DNA from: an uncultured Acidobacteriia bacterium
GTDB lineage: Bacteria > Acidobacteriota > Terriglobia > Bryobacterales > Bryobacteraceae
Direction of reading: 5' to 3'
Assembly (NCBI GenBank): GCA_903875575.1
Contig: CAIQWJ010000025.1
Span: forward strand, 49,772 to 113,771
DNA length: 64,000 nt
Shown here: positions 48,148-56,669 of the stretch, piece after piece
Position numbering within the stretch: the stretch's first letter is position 1
How the letters are laid out: each line of letters opens with the position of its first letter
Position numbers and translations under genes: made by a program
The notes under the pieces: model-generated
What the model saw: the letters and a program-made list of their open reading frames with translations, nothing else
The model's database searches: none
What the model was told of the DNA's origin: nothing

Positions 48148-51129
48148 TCACATTCCCAGCGGTCGGATCAACTTCAAAGCCGGTCTGGTGTTGTACTCCT
48201 GCCGATATTTCTGGTGCGCCGCATCGTCCGGAAAATGCTCAGCCTTCGGATAGGGGTATACGGTCATGGCGTGGAAAGGCAGCGGCTCCACACTGGTGGA
48301 GAAAGCGGTATTGGGGTCGCGATCCTTCGCCCAGCCATCGACTTTCAGCAGGTAATCGCGCGTCCAGCCTTCCGGAACCGGCGGAAACGCATCGGCGCGA
48401 AAACGCAGCTTCAACTCGTCGCCCGAACCCATAATGATGAGTTTGTCGTCCACATCTTTGGTGAGCTCAAGGACATCTCCGTAGCGGGTGTAGAGACCCT
48501 GGGTGGGGTTCCAGTAGGACGTGGCAGACGCGTTTCCGTAGATGTAAGTGTCCGGCTGTTTGCGCTCGGCGTCGATCCGGGATTCCGAGAAGCCGCGAAA
48601 CTTCAGATCGGCCGACAACAACGCTGCCTCGCGCTGCGTGACGCGCGGCTCGGCGGAGTCCTCGCTGAGAAACACCTCGTCCCAGTAGACGCAAAGGTTC
48701 GTGACGATGCGTACTTTGCGGCTGGCGGCTGGGAATTTCAAATCCACCGCGATTGTCTTGGGCTTGCCGGATGGCATCCCCATATCGGAGTTCACAGTCT
48801 GCCACTTGCCTGCGGCGTCCTGCATCTGGAGCAACGGCATCACCAGTCCGGCCTTGCTCTCCTGCGAGGCCGCGCGGAACGTACTGCCATCGGGCCAGTC
48901 CACCCAGCCGTGCAGGAGCAGAACCGCACTGCCGGATTTTGCCGCTCCGTTGAAATCCATTTCCAGCGTGTGCATCTCCGCAATGCCGGATTCCTTTCTC
49001 GCGAAGCCATTGGGATACTGCTGGTCTGTCTTCAGCAGCAGGGGCCGTACGTCCGCAGGCTTACCTTCCCCTGAAAACGCGTGCGCCGCAACCGGATAAA
49101 TGCGTCGCTTCACGCCGAACAGGCGATCTTCGGGATATGGGGGACCCTTGAACTTCTCGTTGGTATAGATTTCCGTATCCGCCGGATGGTCCACAGCAAA
49201 GAGGCGAACCTGGTCGAGATAGGAAACCTCGCTTAACTCTTCGGTAATGCGGACGTCGTAGTAACCGTTCGTTGCCTTCAGTGCGCGGCCAGGGATGGAG
49301 ACGTACTCGTCGTGATCCACCGGGAAGTACGAGCCATCGCCATCGGCGGCACCGAGGGGGGCAACGCCCAGAACGTCCGTAATGAACTCGAAGCCGCTGC
49401 CGTTCCAGGTCCAGATCATCGGGCAGGAGCCAGAAAGCCGCTGGGCCTCTTCGTACTTGTAACTCTTATTCGCCGCTTGCCGGACTTCGTTCTGGATCAA
49501 CCCATTGGACCAGGTGATGCGCACGGTATCCGCGCTCGCATAGGCTCCCAGATCGAACGTCAGCGGCACGCCATCGTAACGTTGCTTACGATAAAGTGCG
49601 CCGGCCTTGATCTCCACTTCCGCGTCCTGCGCCAGTTTCAGGCTCTTGACGCCGGTGAGTTGCACCCGAATCCAGTGCTGCGTGGAAACGGTGCGGTTGT
49701 GGCGGAAGTGCACCTTGCCATCCGGTGTCACGTTCGCGCTGTCCATACGTCCGTCGCCGTCAAAATCAGCTTCCATGCGGGTCAGATCGCGCGCGGTGCC
49801 GGCGAAGGCTGCGGTCTCATAGTGACCGCCCAGTTGATCCTTGTACAGCACCGGCGCACGGTTCCCGTAGATGACGGCGACATCGAACGCCTTGGTATCC
49901 GGCACCGCGCGAAGTTTCCACGCGTCCACAGGGTGCCCGGCGGCGAAAGGAAAATCGGGAGTGCGATCCGCAAAGCCAGCCGCACCCTGATTCCGCATCA
50001 GCGAAGGCAAATCGCCCAGCAGGATCAGATCAAGATCGTAATCGTGGTCGTAGTCGACCCAAATCGCCCGTTCAAAGCGGCGTTGCGGCAGTGCGATATC
50101 GGCGCGTACGAACTTCCCCCCGGTATTTCGATAGATCGCGGCACCGGTGTCGGTCAAAACGCAGAGATCCATCTGGCCGTCGTTATCGAAGTCGCCGGGT
50201 GCGACGAAGATCACGTTTTTCAGACCGGCAAGCCCGGAATCCGCGACCAGCCTGGTGTCCTGTGAATACAGGCTGATGCCGCTTGAAGACCAGACCAGCA
50301 GATCCGTCTGCCCTTTACCTGTGGAATAGATCAGGGCTGTACCTGCGGTCTTCGCATCGACAGTGCCTTCCAAAACGGTGTCATCATAGACCGCCTGCAC
50401 CGCGGGACCCGGAGAAACAGCGCGGGGAGGATCGTAAATCTCCGCATAATTGCACCAGTTAGCGTCTTCCTTGATGGCCGCGTTTTCCTCCTGCTTCTTC
50501 AGATCCTGAAATGCCGTCAATTCGCGCGCGGCGTCGTCGGTGCGCCCGGCCAGGCGGTACAGGCTGGATAGCTGATAGTGAGAAGCCGCGAGGGTAGGCT
50601 CCAGTTTTTCCGCCTTTTCCATTTCGGCCAGGGCCTCTGCTGCTTTTCCGGCCTGGCGGTAAAGAGCTCCCAGTTGGTAATGGGCGATGGGCTCATCGGG
50701 AGTGAGCGTAATCATCCGCTCGAACTGAGCGATCGCCAGGTCCTGTTCGCCTTCGTTCTTGTAGTAAATGCCCAGGTTGAACCAGGTGTGCGGCAGGGAT
50801 GGGTCGTGCTTCTGCACATCTTTCAGGATCGGTACGGCCGCGGTCGCCTTGTCGGCTCGCAGCAGGGCCAGCGCGTAGTTCAGCTTTTCACGGTCGGAGT
50901 TGGGTGCCAGCGCCAGTGCCTTCTTCAGTTCGGCGACGGCTTCCGCGGAAGTAGTTGGGTTTTCGTAGAAGGCCTTGCCCAGATTGCGGCTTTGTTCCAG
51001 GCGCGCAGCCACGCTCAGCACCGGAGTACCACGTCCTCCCCGTCGGGAGGCTGCGGGTGCCTGTGCCCGGCTCAATACGGCGATCAGGGCGATGCCGCCA
51101 AGCAGCGCCGCCTGTTTGGTTGTTAACAC
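48148..51129 (-). CDS. Exported TPR/FG-GAP/UnbV protein
   Basis: A 993-residue protein with a signal peptide (TTKQAALLGGIALIAVLSRAQA), then about five TPR repeats (about 55-205). FG-GAP/VCBS-type repeats with Ca-binding-like DFDNDGQMD, DYDHDYDLD and DFDGDGRMD follow, then an ASPIC/UnbV-type module (about 475-560, VQLTGVKSLKLAQDAEVEI and TWSNGLIQNEV) and beta-rich C-terminal domains. The start is uncertain: GTG at 51129 begins the signal and overlaps the IscU-like gene by 7 bases; ATG at 51147 is an alternative. Function is unknown. Confidence 0.85.
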   Translation of the reverse strand: MLTTKQAALLGGIALIAVLSRAQAPAASRRGGRGTPVLSVAARLEQSRNLGKAFYENPTTSAEAVAELKKALALAPNSDREKLNYALALLRADKATAAVPILKDVQKHDPSLPHTWFNLGIYYKNEGEQDLAIAQFERMITLTPDEPIAHYQLGALYRQAGKAAEALAEMEKAEKLEPTLAASHYQLSSLYRLAGRTDDAARELTAFQDLKKQEENAAIKEDANWCNYAEIYDPPRAVSPGPAVQAVYDDTVLEGTVDAKTAGTALIYSTGKGQTDLLVWSSSGISLYSQDTRLVADSGLAGLKNVIFVAPGDFDNDGQMDLCVLTDTGAAIYRNTGGKFVRADIALPQRRFERAIWVDYDHDYDLDLILLGDLPSLMRNQGAAGFADRTPDFPFAAGHPVDAWKLRAVPDTKAFDVAVIYGNRAPVLYKDQLGGHYETAAFAGTARDLTRMEADFDGDGRMDSANVTPDGKVHFRHNRTVSTQHWIRVQLTGVKSLKLAQDAEVEIKAGALYRKQRYDGVPLTFDLGAYASADTVRITWSNGLIQNEVRQAANKSYKYEEAQRLSGSCPMIWTWNGSGFEFITDVLGVAPLGAADGDGSYFPVDHDEYVSIPGRALKATNGYYDVRITEELSEVSYLDQVRLFAVDHPADTEIYTNEKFKGPPYPEDRLFGVKRRIYPVAAHAFSGEGKPADVRPLLLKTDQQYPNGFARKESGIAEMHTLEMDFNGAAKSGSAVLLLHGWVDWPDGSTFRAASQESKAGLVMPLLQMQDAAGKWQTVNSDMGMPSGKPKTIAVDLKFPAASRKVRIVTNLCVYWDEVFLSEDSAEPRVTQREAALLSADLKFRGFSESRIDAERKQPDTYIYGNASATSYWNPTQGLYTRYGDVLELTKDVDDKLIIMGSGDELKLRFRADAFPPVPEGWTRDYLLKVDGWAKDRDPNTAFSTSVEPLPFHAMTVYPYPKAEHFPDDAAHQKYRQEYNTRPALKLIRPLGM

Positions 51130-51488
51130 ACCTTCAGGATGGCACATACCGCGTCCACGCACAACGCGGCCGCGTGCTTCGATTCGTTGGACAGAACACC
51201 CACTGCCGTCTCCACGGTTTCGCGGGAGATCAGGGACATTGCGGCACGCTCACGGCCCACCAGTAACTCGGTCAGGGCGGAACCCGCGGCGATCGAGGCC
51301 GTACAGCCACGGACCTTGTAGGCCGCTTCCGCCACACAGCCAGCTTCCATTCGGACCGAGAGACGCAGGATGTCGCCGCAGATGGGATTGGAGACCTCCA
51401 CCGTGACGGCGGGGGCTGGTAGCTCCCCCACGTTGCGGGGGTTCCGGAAGTGATCGATCAGTTCGGGGCTCACGGTGCGGTACAGCAC
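51123..51488 (-). CDS. IscU/NifU-like iron-sulfur scaffold protein
   Basis: A 121-residue scaffold. It has the IscU order: FRNPRNVG, the first ligand Cys37 in NPICGD with Asp39, Cys62 in RGCTASIAAGS, and Cys110 near the C-terminus. These coordinate a nascent cluster. The LPPVK chaperone motif of IscU is absent. The assigned GTG start at 51488 has no ribosome site. No IscS or HscB gene is adjacent, so it may work with a desulfurase elsewhere. Its end overlaps the UnbV gene. Confidence 0.85.
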   Translation of the reverse strand: MLYRTVSPELIDHFRNPRNVGELPAPAVTVEVSNPICGDILRLSVRMEAGCVAEAAYKVRGCTASIAAGSALTELLVGRERAAMSLISRETVETAVGVLSNESKHAAALCVDAVCAILKVC

Positions 51489-51511
51489 AAGTGTAAACTG
51501 TCTTCTTGCCG

Positions 51512-51898
51512 ATGACTATAGTGGTAGCCGGAATCCTGCGGCGCGATAGCAAAATTCTGATTTGTCGCCGCCGCGCCGATCAACAGCATGCTCTCAAATG
51601 GGAGTTCCCGGGTGGCAAGGTGGAGCCGGACGAACTACCTGTGGCCGCGCTGCAGCGGGAACTGCGAGAAGAACTCGGCATCGAAGCCGAGCTCCCAGGT
51701 GAGCTGACGCGTTATGAGTTTGCCTATCCGGGAAAGCAGCCCATCCTGCTTGTTTTCATGGCGGTCCCTGCATGGCAAGGCGAGATAAAAAACCTCATTT
51801 TCGATACCATCGTCTGGGAAGACGCAGGCAATCTGCCCCGCTACGATTTCCTCGAAGGCGATGTCCCATTCCTCGTTTCCGGCTTACTGAACACCTGA
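51512..51898 (+). CDS. Nudix hydrolase, MutT-like
   Basis: A 128-residue Nudix protein with a complete Nudix box (GGKVEPDELPVAALQRELRE followed by ELGI). The neighbouring WEFPGG and short length fit MutT-type (deoxy)nucleoside triphosphate pyrophosphatases, such as those removing 8-oxo-dGTP. ATG at 51512 is used; TTG at 51506 is possible. It is divergent from the IscU-like gene with only 23 bases between the starts, which is tight and leaves one of the two starts in doubt. Confidence 0.9.
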   Translation: MTIVVAGILRRDSKILICRRRADQQHALKWEFPGGKVEPDELPVAALQRELREELGIEAELPGELTRYEFAYPGKQPILLVFMAVPAWQGEIKNLIFDTIVWEDAGNLPRYDFLEGDVPFLVSGLLNT

Positions 51899-51958
51899 AG
51901 CCGAGCCGCCATACGCGCAAAAGGTAATACAACGAACGGCATCTGTCTATGTATAGGG

Positions 51959-51970
51959 GTTACCGGTAAC
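51959..51970. promoter_or_regulatory. 12-bp palindrome upstream of the CpaE-like gene
   Basis: GTTACCGGTAAC is a perfect palindrome, 37 bases before the GTG start at 52008, and the only such motif in the 109-base gap. It may be an operator for one of the regulators encoded downstream; that is inference. Confidence 0.35.
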
Positions 51971-52007
51971 AGTACGGTTTACAGCCCAAAGAGAGTCTGT
52001 CCCTGAG

Positions 52008-53246
52008 GTGGCATCCGATGTTAATACTGTTTCAGGCCCTCAGCAGATGCCATTGGATACAAGTCGCTTCGAGACACCGCGCCAGACCGCATGGCCCTGG
52101 CGCGCCGGGCTCGTCGTGGATGACGCGCAACTCGCCGGCGAAATCGCCGCCGCGCTGGCCGAAGTCAGAGCCACGTGCGTGTTCCAGGTTCAGGCGTCTG
52201 CACCACTGAGTGAAATCAACGCTTTAATTGAGCGTGACCGCCCCGATCTGTTGTTCGTGGAACTGGCGGCAACCTCTGTCCCTTCCCGGCAGTGGATGAA
52301 CTCCGTTCAAACCGCGGACGGCGTACCAGTGGTGGCAGCGGTCCATGCCAGTCCTGATCCCGAGCACATGATCGCCGCGCTCCGCGCGGGTGCAAATGAG
52401 TTTCTGAGCCAGCCAATCCAGCCCGCCATTTTCGACGCGATGACGAGAATTGCGGCCCGTCTGGAATCCACTCGCCCGGCCGTGGCGCTTCATCAGGGCC
52501 GGATCATCGGCATTGTGTCGGCAAAGGGAGGTTGCGGCGCCACCACCCTGGCATGCCACGTCGGGATGGCTTTGGGCAATGCGGATCCGTCCCGTAAGGT
52601 TCTGGTGGCAGATCTGGACTATCAATCGCCGGCGGTCCATCGTCTTTGCCACATCACACCCGGAAAACGCGCAGGCGAAACTTTTGATTCCGTACGACGT
52701 CTGAATTCCTCAAATTGGGCGGAATTCTTCATGCCCCTCACGTCTTCGCTTGACATTCTTGCGGGACCGGAAGCCGGCAGCACCAGCGCACCTGAACCTT
52801 GGCGCATCGAGAGTCTGTTTCGGCATCTCACGCGCAGCTACTCGCTGGTACTGGCTGATCTGGGTCGTCATCTGACTCCGGGAACCTGGGCCTTTCTGCA
52901 GCATGTGGATGAGTTGCTGGTGGTGGCGGCACCCGATGTTCTGGCTCTCTATCAGACGCGTTACATCCTGCAGACGCTCACTGGCAGAGGTTTTGACCGT
53001 AATCGCATACGCCTGGTGCTGAATCTCAGCGACAATACCCCGCGGGATTTCTGGATCGAGAGTATTGAACAAATGTTCGAAATGAAGATCTTCGCGGTAA
53101 TTCCTACGGACAAGGCAACTCTGGCCGGAACTCAGCGCGACCGCCTGGTCTTTCCCGCCGATAGCCCATTTGGCAAAGCGGTCATTAAACTGGCGGAGCG
53201 TCTGACAAAGAATGAGAATGCCGGATCTTCACGGAGGGCGGCATGA
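52008..53246 (+). CDS. CpaE/TadZ-like receiver-ATPase
   Basis: A 412-residue protein. A receiver-like N-terminal domain (about 30-150) is followed by a ParA/MinD ATPase domain with a deviant Walker A motif KGGCGATT (about 172-179), then VLVADLDYQSPAV and a C-terminal region. This is the CpaE/TadZ layout that localises Flp/Tad pilus machinery. The phospho-acceptor position reads DLLFVEL, with Glu in place of Asp, as often seen in TadZ receivers. GTG at 52008 is used; ATG at 52047 is an alternative. The next gene overlaps by 4 bases. No other tad genes lie beside it. Confidence 0.88.
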   Translation: MASDVNTVSGPQQMPLDTSRFETPRQTAWPWRAGLVVDDAQLAGEIAAALAEVRATCVFQVQASAPLSEINALIERDRPDLLFVELAATSVPSRQWMNSVQTADGVPVVAAVHASPDPEHMIAALRAGANEFLSQPIQPAIFDAMTRIAARLESTRPAVALHQGRIIGIVSAKGGCGATTLACHVGMALGNADPSRKVLVADLDYQSPAVHRLCHITPGKRAGETFDSVRRLNSSNWAEFFMPLTSSLDILAGPEAGSTSAPEPWRIESLFRHLTRSYSLVLADLGRHLTPGTWAFLQHVDELLVVAAPDVLALYQTRYILQTLTGRGFDRNRIRLVLNLSDNTPRDFWIESIEQMFEMKIFAVIPTDKATLAGTQRDRLVFPADSPFGKAVIKLAERLTKNENAGSSRRAA

Positions 53247-54238
53247 ACGCAGCATTTACAGGTGCGGGGACGGAGCCGGAACCCCTCCGCGGGATTTCCC
53301 GCGACAATCCGTCCCGCACAACGGGGATCAGAAACAACCGTATGACGTATCCAAAGATACAGCAACGGGGGTATGCTGGAAAGAAGTCTTACTTAATGAG
53401 CGAATATTCCGTTCTATTCATCAGCGCAGAAACGGGCACGGCCGGCAAATTAGAGGCTGCCCTGCGCGATGACCAAACCCACGCGGTGGAGTGCACGCGT
53501 GTGGAATCCCTTCTCGATGGCCTGCGCGCCATCCAGGACAGAGCTTTTGATCTTGTCATCTCCGACCTGTTCCTGCCGGATGGGCAGGGACTGGCCACGC
53601 TGCGACATCTTCGACAGCATGCTCCAAAAGTCCCAGTTATTGTGCTCTGCCATGCCCAGGACCGCGATACCGCGGTTACCGCCGTGCGTGAGGGTGCCCA
53701 CGATTTCTTCTGTTACGAAGATCTGGATGCCTCGAATTTCCAGCGGTCCATCGCCACGGCGTTCAACAGCAGCGCAGTGGGTAAAGCAGAGGCGAAGGAA
53801 GCGGAACGCCGTACCAACGCCCGTTTCGAATGCCATTTGGCGGTCAGTTACCAGACGCTGGAGAAGCCATTCATTTCGGGTGAAGGTTCCAGCGAAACGC
53901 TCAATATCAGCAGTAAGGGTGTCCTGTTCCGCGCCGACGAGCGGCTGGAGCCAGGGCAGTTGTTACAGGTTTCAGTGGATTGGCCCGCCAGGCTGGAAAA
54001 TCAGATCCCGCTGAAACTGGTGGCCGAAGGACGCGTCGTGCGCAACATCAAAGGCGTGGCCGCCATGACGATCGAGAAATACGAATTTCGCACTCGCCGG
54101 ACACCGGCGCAGGCAAGTCAGACTACACCAAGCCGCTCAACAGAAGCGGCAAACCAACAAACAGCTCGAAAAGAAGCTGACAGGAACAAAATAACCCGAC
54201 CGGGAACGGCGGCGGGCGGATCGGACAAAGTCGTCTGA
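53243..54238 (+). CDS. Response regulator with PilZ output domain
   Basis: A 331-residue protein. About 50 disordered N-terminal residues are followed by a receiver domain (about 53-175) with a canonical phospho-acceptor (DLVISDLFLPDGQG). A PilZ domain (about 188-285) opens with RRTNARFECHLAVSY and contains NISSKGVLF, so the c-di-GMP motifs RxxxR and (D/N)xSxxG are recognisable. A basic/Ser-rich tail closes the protein. ATG at 53243 overlaps the CpaE-like stop (ATGA) and has GGAGG upstream; ATG at 53396 is an alternative. It likely links a phosphorelay with c-di-GMP. Confidence 0.88.
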   Translation: MNAAFTGAGTEPEPLRGISRDNPSRTTGIRNNRMTYPKIQQRGYAGKKSYLMSEYSVLFISAETGTAGKLEAALRDDQTHAVECTRVESLLDGLRAIQDRAFDLVISDLFLPDGQGLATLRHLRQHAPKVPVIVLCHAQDRDTAVTAVREGAHDFFCYEDLDASNFQRSIATAFNSSAVGKAEAKEAERRTNARFECHLAVSYQTLEKPFISGEGSSETLNISSKGVLFRADERLEPGQLLQVSVDWPARLENQIPLKLVAEGRVVRNIKGVAAMTIEKYEFRTRRTPAQASQTTPSRSTEAANQQTARKEADRNKITRPGTAAGGSDKVV

Positions 54239-54274
54239 TTCACTTAGCCCGAATTTATACCCGGAGGTTTTACA

Positions 54275-54976
54275 GTGTCAAAAGTTCTCATAGTCAGTGA
54301 CCAGCCAGTATTGCTGGGTGGATTTCAGGCCGTTTTGGCTGAACGTGGATTTGACGTAGCAACGTGTTGTACGCCAGCCGCCCCTATTGAAACCAGTTCC
54401 GCGCACGCGGCGGACCTTGTTCTCATGGATCTTACCGCCGGTCTCACCTTCGGCGATCTCACCGAAGTGAATGGCCGTTTGCCGGGTTGCCCGGTGGTGC
54501 TCTGGACCGAGTCGATGCCACTCGACATGGTCTTCCGGGCGCTGGAATTCGGCGTTCGCGGGATTGTGGAGCGGTCGTCTTCCGCCGAACATCTCGCCGA
54601 TTCGCTGCAGCGCGTGGCGGGTGGCGAAATGCAGATCGGCTTCGCGGCCGGTCGTGAATCGCAGCCGCCCCGCCGCCAGGTCTCGCTCACGCCGCGCGAA
54701 CGTGAGATCGTAACCCTGTTACGTCAGGGTCTGCGCAATAAGCAGATCGCGAACGATATGGGGATCACGGAAGGAACGGTCAAGATTTACCTGTTCCGTC
54801 TGTTCAATAAACTCGGCGTGCGCAATCGGTTTGAACTCGCGCAGTCCAGTGCGCTCGAACAGGTTCAGATGCCGTCGCGGAATGCTGGTGTGAGCGGCGC
54901 AGCCAGTCTGGCGGCGCGGATGCCTGATGCCATGCGCGCAGTCGATTCTGAACGGCATCACGCGCGTCTGATCTGA
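54275..54976 (+). CDS. NarL/LuxR-type response regulator
   Basis: A 233-residue regulator with a receiver domain (about 1-115; phospho-acceptor Asp in DLVLMDL) and a LuxR helix-turn-helix (about 136-200, LTPREREIVTLLRQGLRNKQIA, TEGTVKIYLFRLFNKLG). The strand-5 Lys region reads IVERSSS, without the usual Lys. GGAGG precedes the GTG at 54275. It follows the REC-PilZ gene by 36 bases. The last 30 residues are an unconserved tail. No partner histidine kinase is in the window. Confidence 0.9.
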   Translation: MSKVLIVSDQPVLLGGFQAVLAERGFDVATCCTPAAPIETSSAHAADLVLMDLTAGLTFGDLTEVNGRLPGCPVVLWTESMPLDMVFRALEFGVRGIVERSSSAEHLADSLQRVAGGEMQIGFAAGRESQPPRRQVSLTPREREIVTLLRQGLRNKQIANDMGITEGTVKIYLFRLFNKLGVRNRFELAQSSALEQVQMPSRNAGVSGAASLAARMPDAMRAVDSERHHARLI

Positions 54977-55004
54977 TTCCGGGCCGGATTGATTTATCGC
55001 TTCG

Positions 55005-55030
55005 GGCCGGACTGGATTGCCGGTCCGGCC
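55005..55030. terminator. Possible bidirectional terminator
   Basis: GGCCGGAC (55005-55012) and GTCCGGCC (55023-55030) form an 8-bp stem with a 10-base loop between two convergent genes. No T-run follows on either strand, so assignment is tentative. Confidence 0.4.
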
Positions 55031-55054
55031 TGAAGACGTTGTCTGTGTTGCTCG

Positions 55055-56287
55055 TTACGGTGCGGCCAGACTGGTCTTCCTGCCCAGATTCCACTGCTCC
55101 AGCATCTGCACGCCGATGGCCTCAAACGCGCGGTGATCCTTCGCGTAAGCCGTCACGTGGGGCGCAACCTCGGATAAAGAGTCGGCGATGCGCTCCAGAA
55201 TCTCCCGCACTCTCCGCCCCGTGGTGAAAGCCCGGGTCTCGCCGAGCCGCTGCAACTCCCTCATCGACGGCCAATGGATAGTCCCGTTCAGCGTGAGCGC
55301 CATATTGTCGGCGGGAATGTACACGGCGGTAGTGACCAGATCGTACACAGGTGCCAGCCGCGCCTCTCCCTCCACCTCGTCGTAGCAGATGGCGAAATTT
55401 TTCAGGTGCGCGTCGCCATTGCGCAGTGCGCAGTTCAGTGCGATCAAAGTGAACAGTTTTTCCGATTCCTCGTTCCGCTTCTCCACCGGAATGAACTGCT
55501 GCAGCCGCCTCAGTACCGACGTTTCATAGCTGCCGCGATACTTCTCATCGGTCCGCCGGGCGTTCAGCACGCAGAAATCTTCGAGACCCCGGTACGCACC
55601 GTCCGGCCGTAAATCGAAACGATCCACCACCAGCGCCATCCCATCTTCCGAAAGCCGGTACCGTGGCACTTCCAGTCCGCAGCGCTCCGCTACCTGGAGA
55701 CAAAAAAACTCGTTCGCCGCTAACTGCGGAAATTCATTAGCCTCCCAGAATTTCACAATATGCGTGGCCCCACGATAGCTGGGCGAAACTCTGCGGCCCG
55801 CGTCAGTCAGGACGCGCGAATCGTCCTCGTCGCGAATCAAAACCTTGGGCTGCACGCCACTGATGCCGGAAAAGGTGGCAAAGCGCTCCAACAGGTATCG
55901 ATAAAGGGTTCCGCCCCGCCGGCTCTCCAGAATTTCGTCCACAGACTGGAACGGCACCGCCTCGTCCAGCGTGGCGTCGGCACCGGTGTAACGAATACGG
56001 CCCACCTGCGAGCGCCCCACGATGGCAAGCAGATCAAACTCGTCGAAAGTACCCGTCGCCTTTGCAAAGGCGAGCCGGATCCGCTCCCGCAGCACGCCTT
56101 CGGGCAGATTCATCTCGAAGATCGGCGCGAGACCGAACGATGTATCCCAGGACTGCAGTCGCACCGGCATAGTGGCGGAAACGGCCCGTGCACCGGTTGC
56201 CGACTGCATGTAGGCGAAGGTGCTGCCCCGGTCCCGCAACCGGTCAATCAGACCAGCTTCAGCCTCGTCGGTCCAGACCTTGATCAT
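55055..56287 (-). CDS. HipA-like serine/threonine kinase toxin
   Basis: A 410-residue HipA-fold kinase. The substrate-loop GVQPKVL lies at about 144-150, the ATP-site Lys at 179 (HIVKF), RFD at 223-225, the catalytic NGDAHLKN at 290-297 and the Mg-binding YDLV at 315-318. In E. coli HipA phosphorylates glutamyl-tRNA synthetase; the target here is unknown. Its start overlaps the antitoxin gene by 29 bases, with an AAGAGG site in that gene. All kinase motifs are intact, so it is likely active. Confidence 0.93.
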   Translation of the reverse strand: MIKVWTDEAEAGLIDRLRDRGSTFAYMQSATGARAVSATMPVRLQSWDTSFGLAPIFEMNLPEGVLRERIRLAFAKATGTFDEFDLLAIVGRSQVGRIRYTGADATLDEAVPFQSVDEILESRRGGTLYRYLLERFATFSGISGVQPKVLIRDEDDSRVLTDAGRRVSPSYRGATHIVKFWEANEFPQLAANEFFCLQVAERCGLEVPRYRLSEDGMALVVDRFDLRPDGAYRGLEDFCVLNARRTDEKYRGSYETSVLRRLQQFIPVEKRNEESEKLFTLIALNCALRNGDAHLKNFAICYDEVEGEARLAPVYDLVTTAVYIPADNMALTLNGTIHWPSMRELQRLGETRAFTTGRRVREILERIADSLSEVAPHVTAYAKDHRAFEAIGVQMLEQWNLGRKTSLAAP

Positions 56288-56540
56288 CGGCTGCCTCTTC
56301 TTCCATCAGGTCTTCCAGCGTTGGCCGGCGGGACGAGGCCTCCTGAAGCTTCAACTCCAGACCGAGCGCCGCCAGGACCCGGATGAGCTTCGAAAACCCG
56401 ATCTCTCCGATGCGCTGGTTCTCCAGAGCATCCAGCGTGGCGCGGCTCAACCGGGCCTTGCCTGCCAACTCCGTCTGGGTCAGCTTCAGGGCCTGCCGTT
56501 TCCCGGAGATCTCCGGGCCAAGTTGAAGAATGTCCGTCAT
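56259..56540 (-). CDS. HipB-like helix-turn-helix antitoxin
   Basis: A 93-residue protein. An Xre-type HTH (about 15-68, KRQALKLTQTELAGKARLSR and TLDALENQRIGEIGFSKLIR) with an acidic C-terminus follows the HipB plan. It binds DNA and neutralises HipA. The start at 56540 lies at the predicted transcript start; the upstream in-frame ATG at 56558 would put the first operator inside the coding region and the -10 element inside the message, so it is not used. It leads the hipBA unit. Confidence 0.9.
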   Translation of the reverse strand: MTDILQLGPEISGKRQALKLTQTELAGKARLSRATLDALENQRIGEIGFSKLIRVLAALGLELKLQEASSRRPTLEDLMEEEAADDQGLDRRG

Positions 56541-56542
56541 GC

Positions 56543-56595
56543 CTAATATATTAGTCATATCTCCACAAAAAGTCAATATGCCTAATTTTTTAGGC
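56543..56595 (-). promoter_or_regulatory. hipBA promoter with two palindromic operators
   Basis: On the minus strand TTGACT (56571-56576) and TAATAT (56548-56553) are separated by 17 bases, a near-consensus promoter. The predicted transcript would start at or within a base or two of the antitoxin ATG (56540), so the message is leaderless. Two palindromes flank the promoter: CTAATATATTAG (56543-56554, covering the -10) and GCCTAATTTTTTAGGC (56580-56595, upstream of the -35). The shared CTAA/TTAG half-sites suggest autoregulation by the HipB-like protein. Confidence 0.8.
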
Positions 56596-56669
56596 AAATC
56601 GATTACAGCCACTACCTCCCCGCCCGTCGGAAGCTTCGTCACCCACGACGACCTCACTATACTCGGTTT

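Noticed and set aside
56541..56558. Antitoxin start at ATG 56558
   Set aside because: It would place the -10 element and first operator inside the coding sequence; ATG 56540 fits the promoter geometry better.
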